From Halodesulfovibrio aestuarii (GTDB lineage: Bacteria; Desulfobacterota; Desulfovibrionia; Desulfovibrionales; Desulfovibrionaceae), in assembly GCF_050571805.1 (NCBI RefSeq), contig NZ_CP192219.1: 64,000 nt of DNA; one strand, 5' to 3'. The notes under the pieces were generated by a model, which searched no databases, was not told the DNA's origin, and saw nothing but the letters and a program-made list of their open reading frames with translations. Positions within the stretch are counted from its first letter, which is position 1, and every line of letters begins with the position of its first letter. This document shows positions 37,920 through 45,404 of the stretch, piece by piece. A program made the position numbers and the translations under genes.

Positions 37920-38429
37920 CTACCATGTGTTTCTGTGAACACGGGTTGCATCGAATCTGTCCTGAGCTTGCAAGTCCTGATCAGGGTGTCCAAGTACAAT
38001 AACAGCGAGAGGCACAACGTTCTCCGGTGCATTAACCAGTGAGCGGGCTGCATTTACGCGGTCTTCTTCCGGCCATAACCCGCACCACACAGCGCCAAGT
38101 CCTTCGCTATGCGCTGCAAGAAGTAAGTTCTGAATAGCTGCGGAGCAATCGAGCATCCAGTTTCCGGGGTATTTTTCTACGCTGCGGTCACCTAGAACCA
38201 TTATGGATAGAGGAGATTTTGCAGCCATGCCGATATATGGACTGAGCTTTGCAGTTTTTTCAAGCAGTTTTTTATCGTCAATTACAATGAATTGCCAAGG
38301 CTGTTCGTTACCGGCACTTGGGGCTGCCATGGCGGCTTTGAGGAGGGTGTTGATGTTTTCTTCACTGACTACTTCAGTTGTAAATCTGCGTATGGAGCGG
38401 CGGTTGGCAATAGCTTCAAGTACGTTCAT
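37920..38429 (-). CDS. Nitroreductase family FMN oxidoreductase
   Basis: Small flavoprotein of 169 residues that transfers electrons from NAD(P)H to nitro compounds, quinones or flavins. The FMN phosphate-binding start MNVLEAIANRRSIRRF, the AAPSAGNEQPWQF segment near 35-47 and the GLGAVWCGLWPEED near 112 are typical of the short clade. Cysteine 117-118 region replaces the usual glycine-rich loop. Divergent from an HxlR-type regulator that probably controls it in response to electrophiles. The true substrate is unknown. Confidence 0.92.
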   Translation of the reverse strand: MNVLEAIANRRSIRRFTTEVVSEENINTLLKAAMAAPSAGNEQPWQFIVIDDKKLLEKTAKLSPYIGMAAKSPLSIMVLGDRSVEKYPGNWMLDCSAAIQNLLLAAHSEGLGAVWCGLWPEEDRVNAARSLVNAPENVVPLAVIVLGHPDQDLQAQDRFDATRVHRNTW

Positions 38430-38611
38430 GTTCTCTCCTGAAAAAATATGGTGATTTTTGGTAAGGGGTTGATTGTACCATAAAAAGGCTGCGGTTTAAC
38501 CTGATTTCTACCAAGGGCGTAAGTAATCTCGTAATGTTTTCATTTTACTTCACGCACTATATATAACATGTTATTTTTAAAGAACAAGAAGGCACCTTTT
38601 CCTCTACAGCA

Positions 38612-38623
38612 TACCTTTTGGTA
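38612..38623. promoter_or_regulatory. Candidate HxlR operator
   Basis: The dyad TACC-TTTT-GGTA lies in the intergenic region between the divergent nitroreductase and HxlR genes. HxlR/YodB-type proteins bind short dyads of this general form. Assignment is inference. Confidence 0.4.
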
Positions 38624-38666
38624 AGTTTTGTTGGTAATAGCGTGTTTTCGAGGGATAATTTTTTTT

Positions 38667-39017
38667 ATGATTATGTGGAACGGCAAGGAATATCGATGCC
38701 CTGTAGAAGTGGGCATGGATGTGATCAGTGGAAAATGGAAGAGCCTGATACTCTGGCATCTGGGTGAGGGGGGCAAACGATATAAAGAGCTGGAGCGTAT
38801 TGTTCCGGGGGTAAGTCAGAAGATGCTGACACAGCAGCTTAAGGAGATGGAACGAGACGGGTTACTTATCCGTACAGTGTATCCAGAGGTGCCGCCGCGT
38901 GTTGAATATGCTCTTACAGATTTAGGACGGAGTGGACTTTCAATTTTAAAAATGCTGCATGACTGGGCAATTGATGAGTTGGGTTGTGAGCATCCCTGTG
39001 CCCGGGGTGCAGATTGA
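38667..39017 (+). CDS. HxlR family transcriptional regulator
   Basis: Winged-helix regulator of 116 residues. It has the family pattern: a cysteine in EYRCPVEVG near 8-16 (redox or electrophile sensing in YodB/HypR), then GKWKSLILWHLGEGGKRYKELER, PGVSQKMLTQQLKEMERDGL for the recognition helix, and PPRVEYALTDLG for the wing. Two further cysteines lie in the tail CEHPCARG. Start at ATG 38667 or two codons later; the frame from 38628 is unlikely. Divergent neighbour of the nitroreductase, the probable target. Confidence 0.9.
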   Translation: MIMWNGKEYRCPVEVGMDVISGKWKSLILWHLGEGGKRYKELERIVPGVSQKMLTQQLKEMERDGLLIRTVYPEVPPRVEYALTDLGRSGLSILKMLHDWAIDELGCEHPCARGAD

Positions 39018-39137
39018 TAGAAGTGCAACACAAAACAGTACTCTGAATTTTCTACTGTTATAGTTTTGGCAGGGGGCTGGCTCATTTGGTTTGGAAAGGT
39101 GGCTTTGTCGTATGTAACGTTTGATCAGGGAGTAATC

Positions 39138-40538
39138 ATGACGCAGGGGATCCGGATTGAATCTGATTCAATGGGCAGTATTGAGGTGCCTGAAGATTGT
39201 TACTGGGGGGCGCAGACACAGCGGTCGTTGCAGCACTTTGCCATAGGTGCGGAACGGATTCCATTGGAGGTCATTGTTGCTCTTGCTCATATTAAAAAGG
39301 CAGCAGCACATGCTAACGTAGAGTTAGGTGTGCTTGCAGAAGACATTGGTCACCTGATTGTCGAAGTGGCGGATGAAATTTGTAACGGCGGGCATGATGC
39401 TCAATTTCCACTTCATGTGTGGCAGACGGGCAGTGGGACACAGACGAACATGAATGTGAACGAGGTGATTGCTAACCGTGCAAACGAGATGGCCGGCAGC
39501 CTTCTCGGAAGCAAGTCGCCGGTACATCCCAATGATCACGTGAACCGCTCGCAGTCTTCCAATGATGTTTTCCCGAGTGCTATGAATGTGGCGGCAGCCA
39601 TAGCCATAGAATATTATTTAACTCCTGCCATTGAAGGGCTCATCCGGACTCTTGAGGAAAAGGCTGCCTTGTGGACAGATGTTCCCAAGCTAGGCCGGAC
39701 GCACAGGCAGGATGCTGTCCCTATGACCGTAGGACAGGAACTCTCCGCTTTTGCATATCAACTTGAGGCTGATCTGGTTCGGCTGGAGCAAATCCTGCCG
39801 CAGCTGCACATGCTTCCTTTGGGGGGCACTGCCATCGGAACAGGGCTGAATGCACCAAAGGGATTTGCAAAACGCGCCATAGGACACCTTGCTGAATATA
39901 TAGGAATTCCATTTACCCAAATGGAGAATACTTTTGCAGGGCTGGCATCCAGTGATGAGATTGTTTCCGCATCCGGTGCTGTCCGAACTCTGGCGTGTAG
40001 TTTGCTCAAAATAGCAAATGATATTGCCCTGCTTTCTTCCGGTCCTCGTGCGGGAATCGGTGAATATGTTCTTCCGGCCAATGAACCCGGCTCTTCTATT
40101 ATGCCCGGCAAGGTGAATCCCACTCAGTGCGAAGCGTTGGCGATGGTGTGTGTGCAAGTGATGGGGCTTGATTCATCATTGGCCTTTGCAGGGTCGCAGG
40201 GTGTTATGCAGCTTAATGTGTATCGTCCGTTAATGATTTACAACCTGCTTACGTCGATCCGCTTGATCACAGATGCTACCCGTATGTTTACACAGTACGC
40301 AGTGGCGGGGCTGGAATTGAATGCTCGGAAAATTGAGGAGTATTTGTCATCGTCTCTTATGCTTGTGACGGCGTTAACTCCGGCTATCGGATACGATAAG
40401 GCAGCTGCGGTAGCAAAAAAGGCCTTTGAACAGGATAGAACGCTTAAAGAAGTGGTGCTTGAAGAGGGCTTGCTTGAAGAAAAGGAATTTGATGAGGCTA
40501 TGGATTCTATGCATATGGCAAGACCGTATTCTGAGTAG
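39138..40538 (+). CDS. fumC: Class II fumarase
   Basis: Reversible hydration of fumarate to malate, cofactor-free homotetramer; 466 residues, the normal FumC length. Signatures: GSGTQTNMNVNEVIANRA near 100, HPNDHVNRSQSSNDVFPSAM near 133, LGRTHRQDAVPMTVGQE near 185 and the conserved GSSIMPGKVNPTQCEA near 318. The start at ATG 39138 has CAGGGAG nine bases upstream; the open frame from 39066 lacks one. Stand-alone gene. In this organism it could serve the incomplete TCA pathway or malate/fumarate respiration. Confidence 0.96.
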   Translation: MTQGIRIESDSMGSIEVPEDCYWGAQTQRSLQHFAIGAERIPLEVIVALAHIKKAAAHANVELGVLAEDIGHLIVEVADEICNGGHDAQFPLHVWQTGSGTQTNMNVNEVIANRANEMAGSLLGSKSPVHPNDHVNRSQSSNDVFPSAMNVAAAIAIEYYLTPAIEGLIRTLEEKAALWTDVPKLGRTHRQDAVPMTVGQELSAFAYQLEADLVRLEQILPQLHMLPLGGTAIGTGLNAPKGFAKRAIGHLAEYIGIPFTQMENTFAGLASSDEIVSASGAVRTLACSLLKIANDIALLSSGPRAGIGEYVLPANEPGSSIMPGKVNPTQCEALAMVCVQVMGLDSSLAFAGSQGVMQLNVYRPLMIYNLLTSIRLITDATRMFTQYAVAGLELNARKIEEYLSSSLMLVTALTPAIGYDKAAAVAKKAFEQDRTLKEVVLEEGLLEEKEFDEAMDSMHMARPYSE

Positions 40539-40706
40539 GTAGCTATGTGCTGTCAGTGGGCAAGAGTGTCTGTGAGAACAGGTACTATGACGCTTTTCAT
40601 CTATAGGGGAGGGGAAGCGGACATCGTCTGGAAGGAATTTTGATTGTCGGGATTTTGAAGCCATGAGCCGACGGCGTGTACATTACGTGAAAGCAAATAA
40701 AATGAG

Positions 40707-40735
40707 TAAAAAAAAAGACCCGCTAAAAGCGGGTC
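40707..40735 (-). terminator. Terminator of the tRNA-Phe pair
   Basis: GACCCGC / GCGGGTC stem with a 5-nt loop, followed on the minus strand by nine T. The fumarase stop is 170 bases away; no fumarase terminator of its own was seen. Confidence 0.85.
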
Positions 40736-40748
40736 ATAATTTTACAAG

Positions 40749-40824
40749 TGGTGCCGCGACACAGAATTGAACTGCGGACACGGGGATTTTCAATCCCCTG
40801 CTCTACCAACTGAGCTATCGCGGC
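40749..40824 (-). tRNA. tRNA-Phe (GAA), copy 2
   Basis: 76-nt tRNA with acceptor GCCGCGA / TCGCGGC, anticodon loop TTGAAAA carrying GAA, T arm GTTCAATTC and encoded CCA. Identical to the copy 145 nt upstream. Confidence 0.96.
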
Positions 40825-40893
40825 ACGACGAGAAATTATCTACAGGAAGGTGACATATGTTGCAAGTAAAAAATGCAGCCATCTTCATGAAGA

Positions 40894-40969
40894 TGGTGCC
40901 GCGACACAGAATTGAACTGCGGACACGGGGATTTTCAATCCCCTGCTCTACCAACTGAGCTATCGCGGC
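40894..40969 (-). tRNA. tRNA-Phe (GAA), copy 1
   Basis: Same 76-nt sequence as at 40749-40824, including CCA. Both are on the minus strand and share the terminator. A short palindrome, ATCTTCATGAAGAT, lies just after its 3' end and may guide processing. Confidence 0.96.
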
Positions 40970-41115
40970 ACAGGTGGAAGGTTTAGAGAAAGACCGGCGT
41001 GTTGGCAAGTACTTTTTTAAAAAAAGTGATTTTTTTTTATAAAAAGTCAAAAAACACGCATGAAACGCTTCTTCGCCGCCGCACAGGTTGCAGTGATGCG
41101 TGATGTAACAGCCTG

Positions 41116-43182
41116 TTATATTGCCTTTACTTCTTCAATGAAATCTTCACCAAATCGAGTGTTGAGCAGACGTTCGAGGGCAAAAATCATTTCTTGGTCG
41201 TAGAAATTCTCCATCTCTTTTAAAATCTCGAATGCGTTTTCGACGGATAGTGCAGGGCGGTACGCACGAGGTCTGATGAGTGCGCAGAATGTGTTTGTAA
41301 GCCCGAGCAGTTTGGCCGGAGGGATAATTTCATCATGTTGCAGTTTTTCCGGATAGCCGGATCCGTCTAGCTTTTCGTTCATTTGCGTAACTGTTTCTAC
41401 AACAGGAAGACCGAACTCGATACTGCCAAGCACTTCTTTTGCATGCAGTGCATGTTTTTCCATTTCAGCTTTTTCTTCCGGAGTTAGCGCGCCCGGTTTC
41501 AGCAGAATTTCACGCGGCACAAATAGCTTACCGATCTGGGACAGGTTTGCTGCCGCCTCTATGGTGGATATTTCTGCATCGCTCATGTTCATGCTGCGGG
41601 CAAGTTCAACAGAAATCGATTCGAGCATACGGGTGTGCCCGCCGAGATATGGGTCAATATGCTCAATGGTGCTTGCCAGCGCGGTAATGGTCTGCTGTTC
41701 TGCCTGTTTTCGCTGTTCTTCTGCTTCAACAGCTGCGGTAATATCGCGGAATACAGACACAATGCCATTTAACGAACCTTCTCCGGTAAAGAATGGTGCC
41801 TTGGATATCTGCATAACGTAGCGTTGGGACTGTAAATAGAGTGTCTCTGTAATATTAATTGGTTCTTCAGACATATTTACGAGTTGATCAGAGGACGCAA
41901 GGCGGTTTGCGGTCGCATAGCCGAAGACTGCCGTGTCATCCAGTCCTTTCATTTCTTTAACAGTGCGCCCTACAGCCTTAGCAAATGCCGGGTTTACATA
42001 CTGATATATGCCCTCATTGTCTTTTAGAGCAATGTAATCCGGAATAGTGTCATTGATGGAATCAAGGAACATTTTTTGTTCTTTGATTGTCATTGCGAGC
42101 TCTCGAAAGTTCTCTGCAATTTTTTTGTTGTCTTGTGAAACCAGCAGCCACCAGAACAGGAATATGACTAGTGTGAACGCACCGATAGTGAGAACTTCAA
42201 TTATGAGCGTGGTCCGGATTGTACTGTTTAACTCTGCGCGGGCTATGTCATAATCAATTTCTTCAATGACCCACCAGTCTGTATTGGGAACTTTGATGCC
42301 GTAGGAATATCCCTTGGCGGTTTGGCTCAGGTTTTTGCGCAATGAAAATGGCAGGATGTCTGCGTCTATTTTGCCGAATGAAGGAGCGACTTCCGCTATT
42401 CCTTCCGGCTGCCAAGGAAGTATATCCTGTAAGACACCGTTTGCTTTTTGAACAAGATGTGTCGTGTTTCCTTCTTCTGCCAACGGTGAACTGGAGATAA
42501 TTTCTGTAATTTTTCCGGAGGCAAGCTTGGAGAGCATGAGAACAGAAATAGGCTTTGTGTACTCGCCTTCAAATTCCGGCGGGAAAATAGGCAGGAACAT
42601 GTCAAAAACAAGCCCGTTACTGCTGCTGCGTACCGTTGAGAAATGTACCTTCGGATTTGCCAGTACATCATTCACCATATCAAGCTGTTCCTGCGTAAGA
42701 GCAGTTACGTTGGCATTGGTGGCGATATAGGTTTGACCAAAGCGGTTGATAATCCGCCCGTCAGCAAAACCGGCATAGCTGGAAAACTCGTCGAGCAGGT
42801 TACGCATCATCGGGAGTTGCTGCGCAAGGGAAGACTCGTCCCCTTGAGTGCCTTCTTCTGCGTATAAGCTGCCGATATTATCACCCAGAACATTTACTTC
42901 TGAAGCAAACAGACGGAACAGATCAGCATTGATGAGCCTGTCGCCTTGTTCAGCCATTGCCAGCAGCCAGTTGTTAATGCTTTCCAGCCGGGCAGCTGCC
43001 AACAGTTTTTGCTGTTTTTCCAGACGATCATTCAGTCCTGCTTCTTCATTCTTTATGTGGATGAAGCATAGGGTGGCAGAGATGACAACAATAGCGGAAA
43101 GCACAGCGATGCCGAACCATTTTAGACGAGAGCGCTTATCCTGCGTAACGGGAAGCTCATAGTCATTCGTTTTAGTAGGCAT
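41116..43182 (-). CDS. Membrane receptor with sensor, PAS and degenerate HD-GYP domains
   Basis: Inner-membrane protein of 688 residues. TM1 near 24-44 (WFGIAVLSAIVVISATLCFIH), a large periplasmic sensor of Cache type, TM2 near 330 (TLIIEVLTIGAFTLVIFLFWWLL), a PAS domain near 370-490, then an HD-GYP domain. In that domain the metal/catalytic residues are lost: the usual LLHDIGK is NLSQIGK, the HHE-GSGYP block reads QMNEKLDGSGYP and the late D is N in GLTNTFCAL; GYP and one His (MEKHALHAKEV) remain. So it probably binds or senses without phosphodiesterase activity. Next to a LapG-type protease it takes the position of LapD, the c-di-GMP receptor. The ATG at 43182 with GGAG is preferred to 43200. 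Confidence 0.88.
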   Translation of the reverse strand: MPTKTNDYELPVTQDKRSRLKWFGIAVLSAIVVISATLCFIHIKNEEAGLNDRLEKQQKLLAAARLESINNWLLAMAEQGDRLINADLFRLFASEVNVLGDNIGSLYAEEGTQGDESSLAQQLPMMRNLLDEFSSYAGFADGRIINRFGQTYIATNANVTALTQEQLDMVNDVLANPKVHFSTVRSSSNGLVFDMFLPIFPPEFEGEYTKPISVLMLSKLASGKITEIISSSPLAEEGNTTHLVQKANGVLQDILPWQPEGIAEVAPSFGKIDADILPFSLRKNLSQTAKGYSYGIKVPNTDWWVIEEIDYDIARAELNSTIRTTLIIEVLTIGAFTLVIFLFWWLLVSQDNKKIAENFRELAMTIKEQKMFLDSINDTIPDYIALKDNEGIYQYVNPAFAKAVGRTVKEMKGLDDTAVFGYATANRLASSDQLVNMSEEPINITETLYLQSQRYVMQISKAPFFTGEGSLNGIVSVFRDITAAVEAEEQRKQAEQQTITALASTIEHIDPYLGGHTRMLESISVELARSMNMSDAEISTIEAAANLSQIGKLFVPREILLKPGALTPEEKAEMEKHALHAKEVLGSIEFGLPVVETVTQMNEKLDGSGYPEKLQHDEIIPPAKLLGLTNTFCALIRPRAYRPALSVENAFEILKEMENFYDQEMIFALERLLNTRFGEDFIEEVKAI

Positions 43183-43196
43183 TTTCAGCTCCGGAA

Positions 43197-44063
43197 TCAT
43201 TTTTTCGGCTTGGAAGCCAGTTGATTTTTTTTCACCGGGATGTGTGCCCAGCGATTAGTTTCGTTTACAGAAAACTGAGGTACATAGTGCGAAAACTTTG
43301 AATGCGGAAGTACCAGCTTTGTCTGGTTATCAAGCACCCATGCATCATTGTCGTAGAATACAACTAGTACAGCATGTCCCAGACGACGGATGTTATCCAT
43401 AACTGCGACAATGCGCAGAGAGTCTGCGGGCATCCCTAATTCTCGAAGCGCATAGTACTTGGCAATGGCGTAATCTTCGCAATCACCTGACTTTTTGACA
43501 AATTCAGGCGGTGTTGCCCAATACTCCTGCTTGCCCCAGTTTTCTATATCTAGGCGATACGGCCACTTGTTAAAGTAAGAATTGATCTTGCGCAGCTGCT
43601 GCATCCGCGGCATGGAGACAATAGTGCTTTTAAATTGCTTCCAGCGTTGCCGCTGGTTTTTGCCGGATGTAGGCAGCGAGTTCGAAAGAAATTCTTGTTT
43701 ATATGCAGCCATGGTATCTACAATACTTTGCCACCGGGCCAGAGTTTTGTTTTTGCCTTTTAGTTCTATAGTGCGGAACAAACGAATGTTCCCATGGTCA
43801 TCTTTTAAAGGCCCTGTGCTGGCTGCAACCTTTTTCCGTGGCCGCGGATTTTTTTTTCTTGTAGGAGGCGGCTTGAACAGCATACGGAATGCTGATTTCT
43901 TCTTTCCTTTAGAAAGAGACGCTCCTTTTGTACTGACAGATGGTCTGGAGTTATTCGTCTTGGATTGCGCGGACGCCTGTAAGCACTGAGTTGCAAGAAA
44001 GAAGCAACAGATAATGCTGACAAAAGTTGCACAAAAGATTATCGAATTTTTCCAGTGGTGCAA
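43197..44063 (-). CDS. LapG-type periplasmic cysteine protease (BTLCP, peptidase C93)
   Basis: Transglutaminase-like protease that in Lap systems clips the N-terminal retention module of a giant adhesin and releases cells from biofilm. 288 residues. A signal peptide or anchor (IIFCATFVSIICCFFLATQC, residues 8-27) is followed by a lysine/proline-rich linker to about 85. The catalytic triad is visible: Cys195 in KSGDCEDYAIAKY, His230 in RLGHAVLVV and Asp245 in WVLDNQ. The start is a TTG directly after the HlyD-type stop, with GAGAG upstream. The long basic linker is longer than I expect for LapG. No adhesin gene is in the window. Confidence 0.88.
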   Translation of the reverse strand: MHHWKNSIIFCATFVSIICCFFLATQCLQASAQSKTNNSRPSVSTKGASLSKGKKKSAFRMLFKPPPTRKKNPRPRKKVAASTGPLKDDHGNIRLFRTIELKGKNKTLARWQSIVDTMAAYKQEFLSNSLPTSGKNQRQRWKQFKSTIVSMPRMQQLRKINSYFNKWPYRLDIENWGKQEYWATPPEFVKKSGDCEDYAIAKYYALRELGMPADSLRIVAVMDNIRRLGHAVLVVFYDNDAWVLDNQTKLVLPHSKFSHYVPQFSVNETNRWAHIPVKKNQLASKPKK

Positions 44064-45392
44064 TTACCGTTCTCTCAGGGCGTTTTGTTTTGCCTTTAAT
44101 ATTGGCTTCAGCAGATAGTCGAGAACAGATTTTTTACCTGTCAGAATATCAACAGAAGTTGTCATGCCGGGAATAATAGGCAGGTTTTCTCCCCGATATT
44201 TAATAGTATTGGTCTTTGTGCGCAGTTTTACAAGATAAAAGCTCTCACCACGCTTATCTTCGATTGTATCAGCACTGATTTGCTCTACAGAGCCTTCCAG
44301 ACCACCGTAAATAGAAAAGTCGTAGGCTGTGATTTTAATCATCGCTTTTTGCCCCGGATGCAAAAAAGCAATGTCTGCAGGGCGTACTCGTGCTTCAACG
44401 AGCAGCGTGTCATCAAGCGGTACAATTTCCAGAATGGTATCACCGGGTCTGATAACACCACCGAGAGTATTTGCAGCAATCTGTTTAACTGTACCACGTA
44501 CAGGTGCACGCAAGTCGGTACGTGTTACACGGTCATTGCCGGCTGCCATTGCTTCTCTAAGAGAACGCAGCTCAACACGGCGCTGGTTTATTTCACGGTG
44601 CGCTTCATTTTTGAATTCAGCAAGGCGCTGTTTTGTCCGTTCTCCAGCTTCTTCGGCAGCCCTGCGAATACGCGGAATAGCAAGTGACAGTGCTTCGATA
44701 TCGCCCTGCAGCTGGATCAGGTGCTCTTCAAGCTGGAGGTAATCGATTTTAGGGTACACATTTTTTTCCATGAGCGGGCGGGCAATGTCGCGGCGTTGTT
44801 TTGCAATTTTATGACTGGAAACAAGCTGTTTGCGTTTACTGATCATTTCCGCAATTTCCTGATCCCGCTGGAATTTTTGCGAAGAAAGCACACTGAGTTC
44901 TGTTTTAAGCTGGGCTTTTCGGGAATTGTAGATGGCAATTTGGTCTGCCACCATTTGTGGTACTTCCGTTGTAAGATTTTCAGGGAAAACCAGTGGCGTA
45001 TCGTTGGCTTCTGCGGTGAGGCGGATAATAGCGACTTCGTGTTCAAGGGCTTTTGATTCTGCATCGCGAACTATGCTTTCTGCCTGTTCATTGTCGATGC
45101 GGACAAGAATCTGTCCCTTTTCGACAATTTGCCCTTCAGTTACAAGTAGTTCGCTTAAGATACCACCTTCAAGATTCTGTAATTTTTGAATCTTTCTTGA
45201 AGGTACAACAGCGCCTGTACCGCGGGTTACTTCATCAAGAACAGCAAAGTTTGCCCAAATCAGGAATGATGCAAAAAAAAGAATAATAAATAAAGACAGA
45301 AGATATGCTTTGGGGTGACCACGCTGGCGCAGAGCGGCATCAACTTCGCTCATGAACTCAATGTCGTCATTTCTGTAATGGGCTTTATTCAT
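44064..45392 (-). CDS. Type I secretion membrane fusion protein (HlyD/LapC-like)
   Basis: Periplasmic adaptor linking the ABC exporter to the TolC-type outer-membrane channel; 442 residues. One TM segment near 29-50 (YLLSLFIILFFASFLIWANF), a biotinyl-lipoyl-like half motif VVPSRKIQKLQNLEGGILSELLV near 62-84, long coiled coils between 130 and 300, and the C-terminal half motif DLRAPVRGTVKQIAANTLGG near 310. It lies between the ABC transporter (12 nt gap) and the LapG-type protease (no gap). Confidence 0.93.
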   Translation of the reverse strand: MNKAHYRNDDIEFMSEVDAALRQRGHPKAYLLSLFIILFFASFLIWANFAVLDEVTRGTGAVVPSRKIQKLQNLEGGILSELLVTEGQIVEKGQILVRIDNEQAESIVRDAESKALEHEVAIIRLTAEANDTPLVFPENLTTEVPQMVADQIAIYNSRKAQLKTELSVLSSQKFQRDQEIAEMISKRKQLVSSHKIAKQRRDIARPLMEKNVYPKIDYLQLEEHLIQLQGDIEALSLAIPRIRRAAEEAGERTKQRLAEFKNEAHREINQRRVELRSLREAMAAGNDRVTRTDLRAPVRGTVKQIAANTLGGVIRPGDTILEIVPLDDTLLVEARVRPADIAFLHPGQKAMIKITAYDFSIYGGLEGSVEQISADTIEDKRGESFYLVKLRTKTNTIKYRGENLPIIPGMTTSVDILTGKKSVLDYLLKPILKAKQNALRER

Positions 45393-45404
45393 TGTGTCTG
45401 ACTC

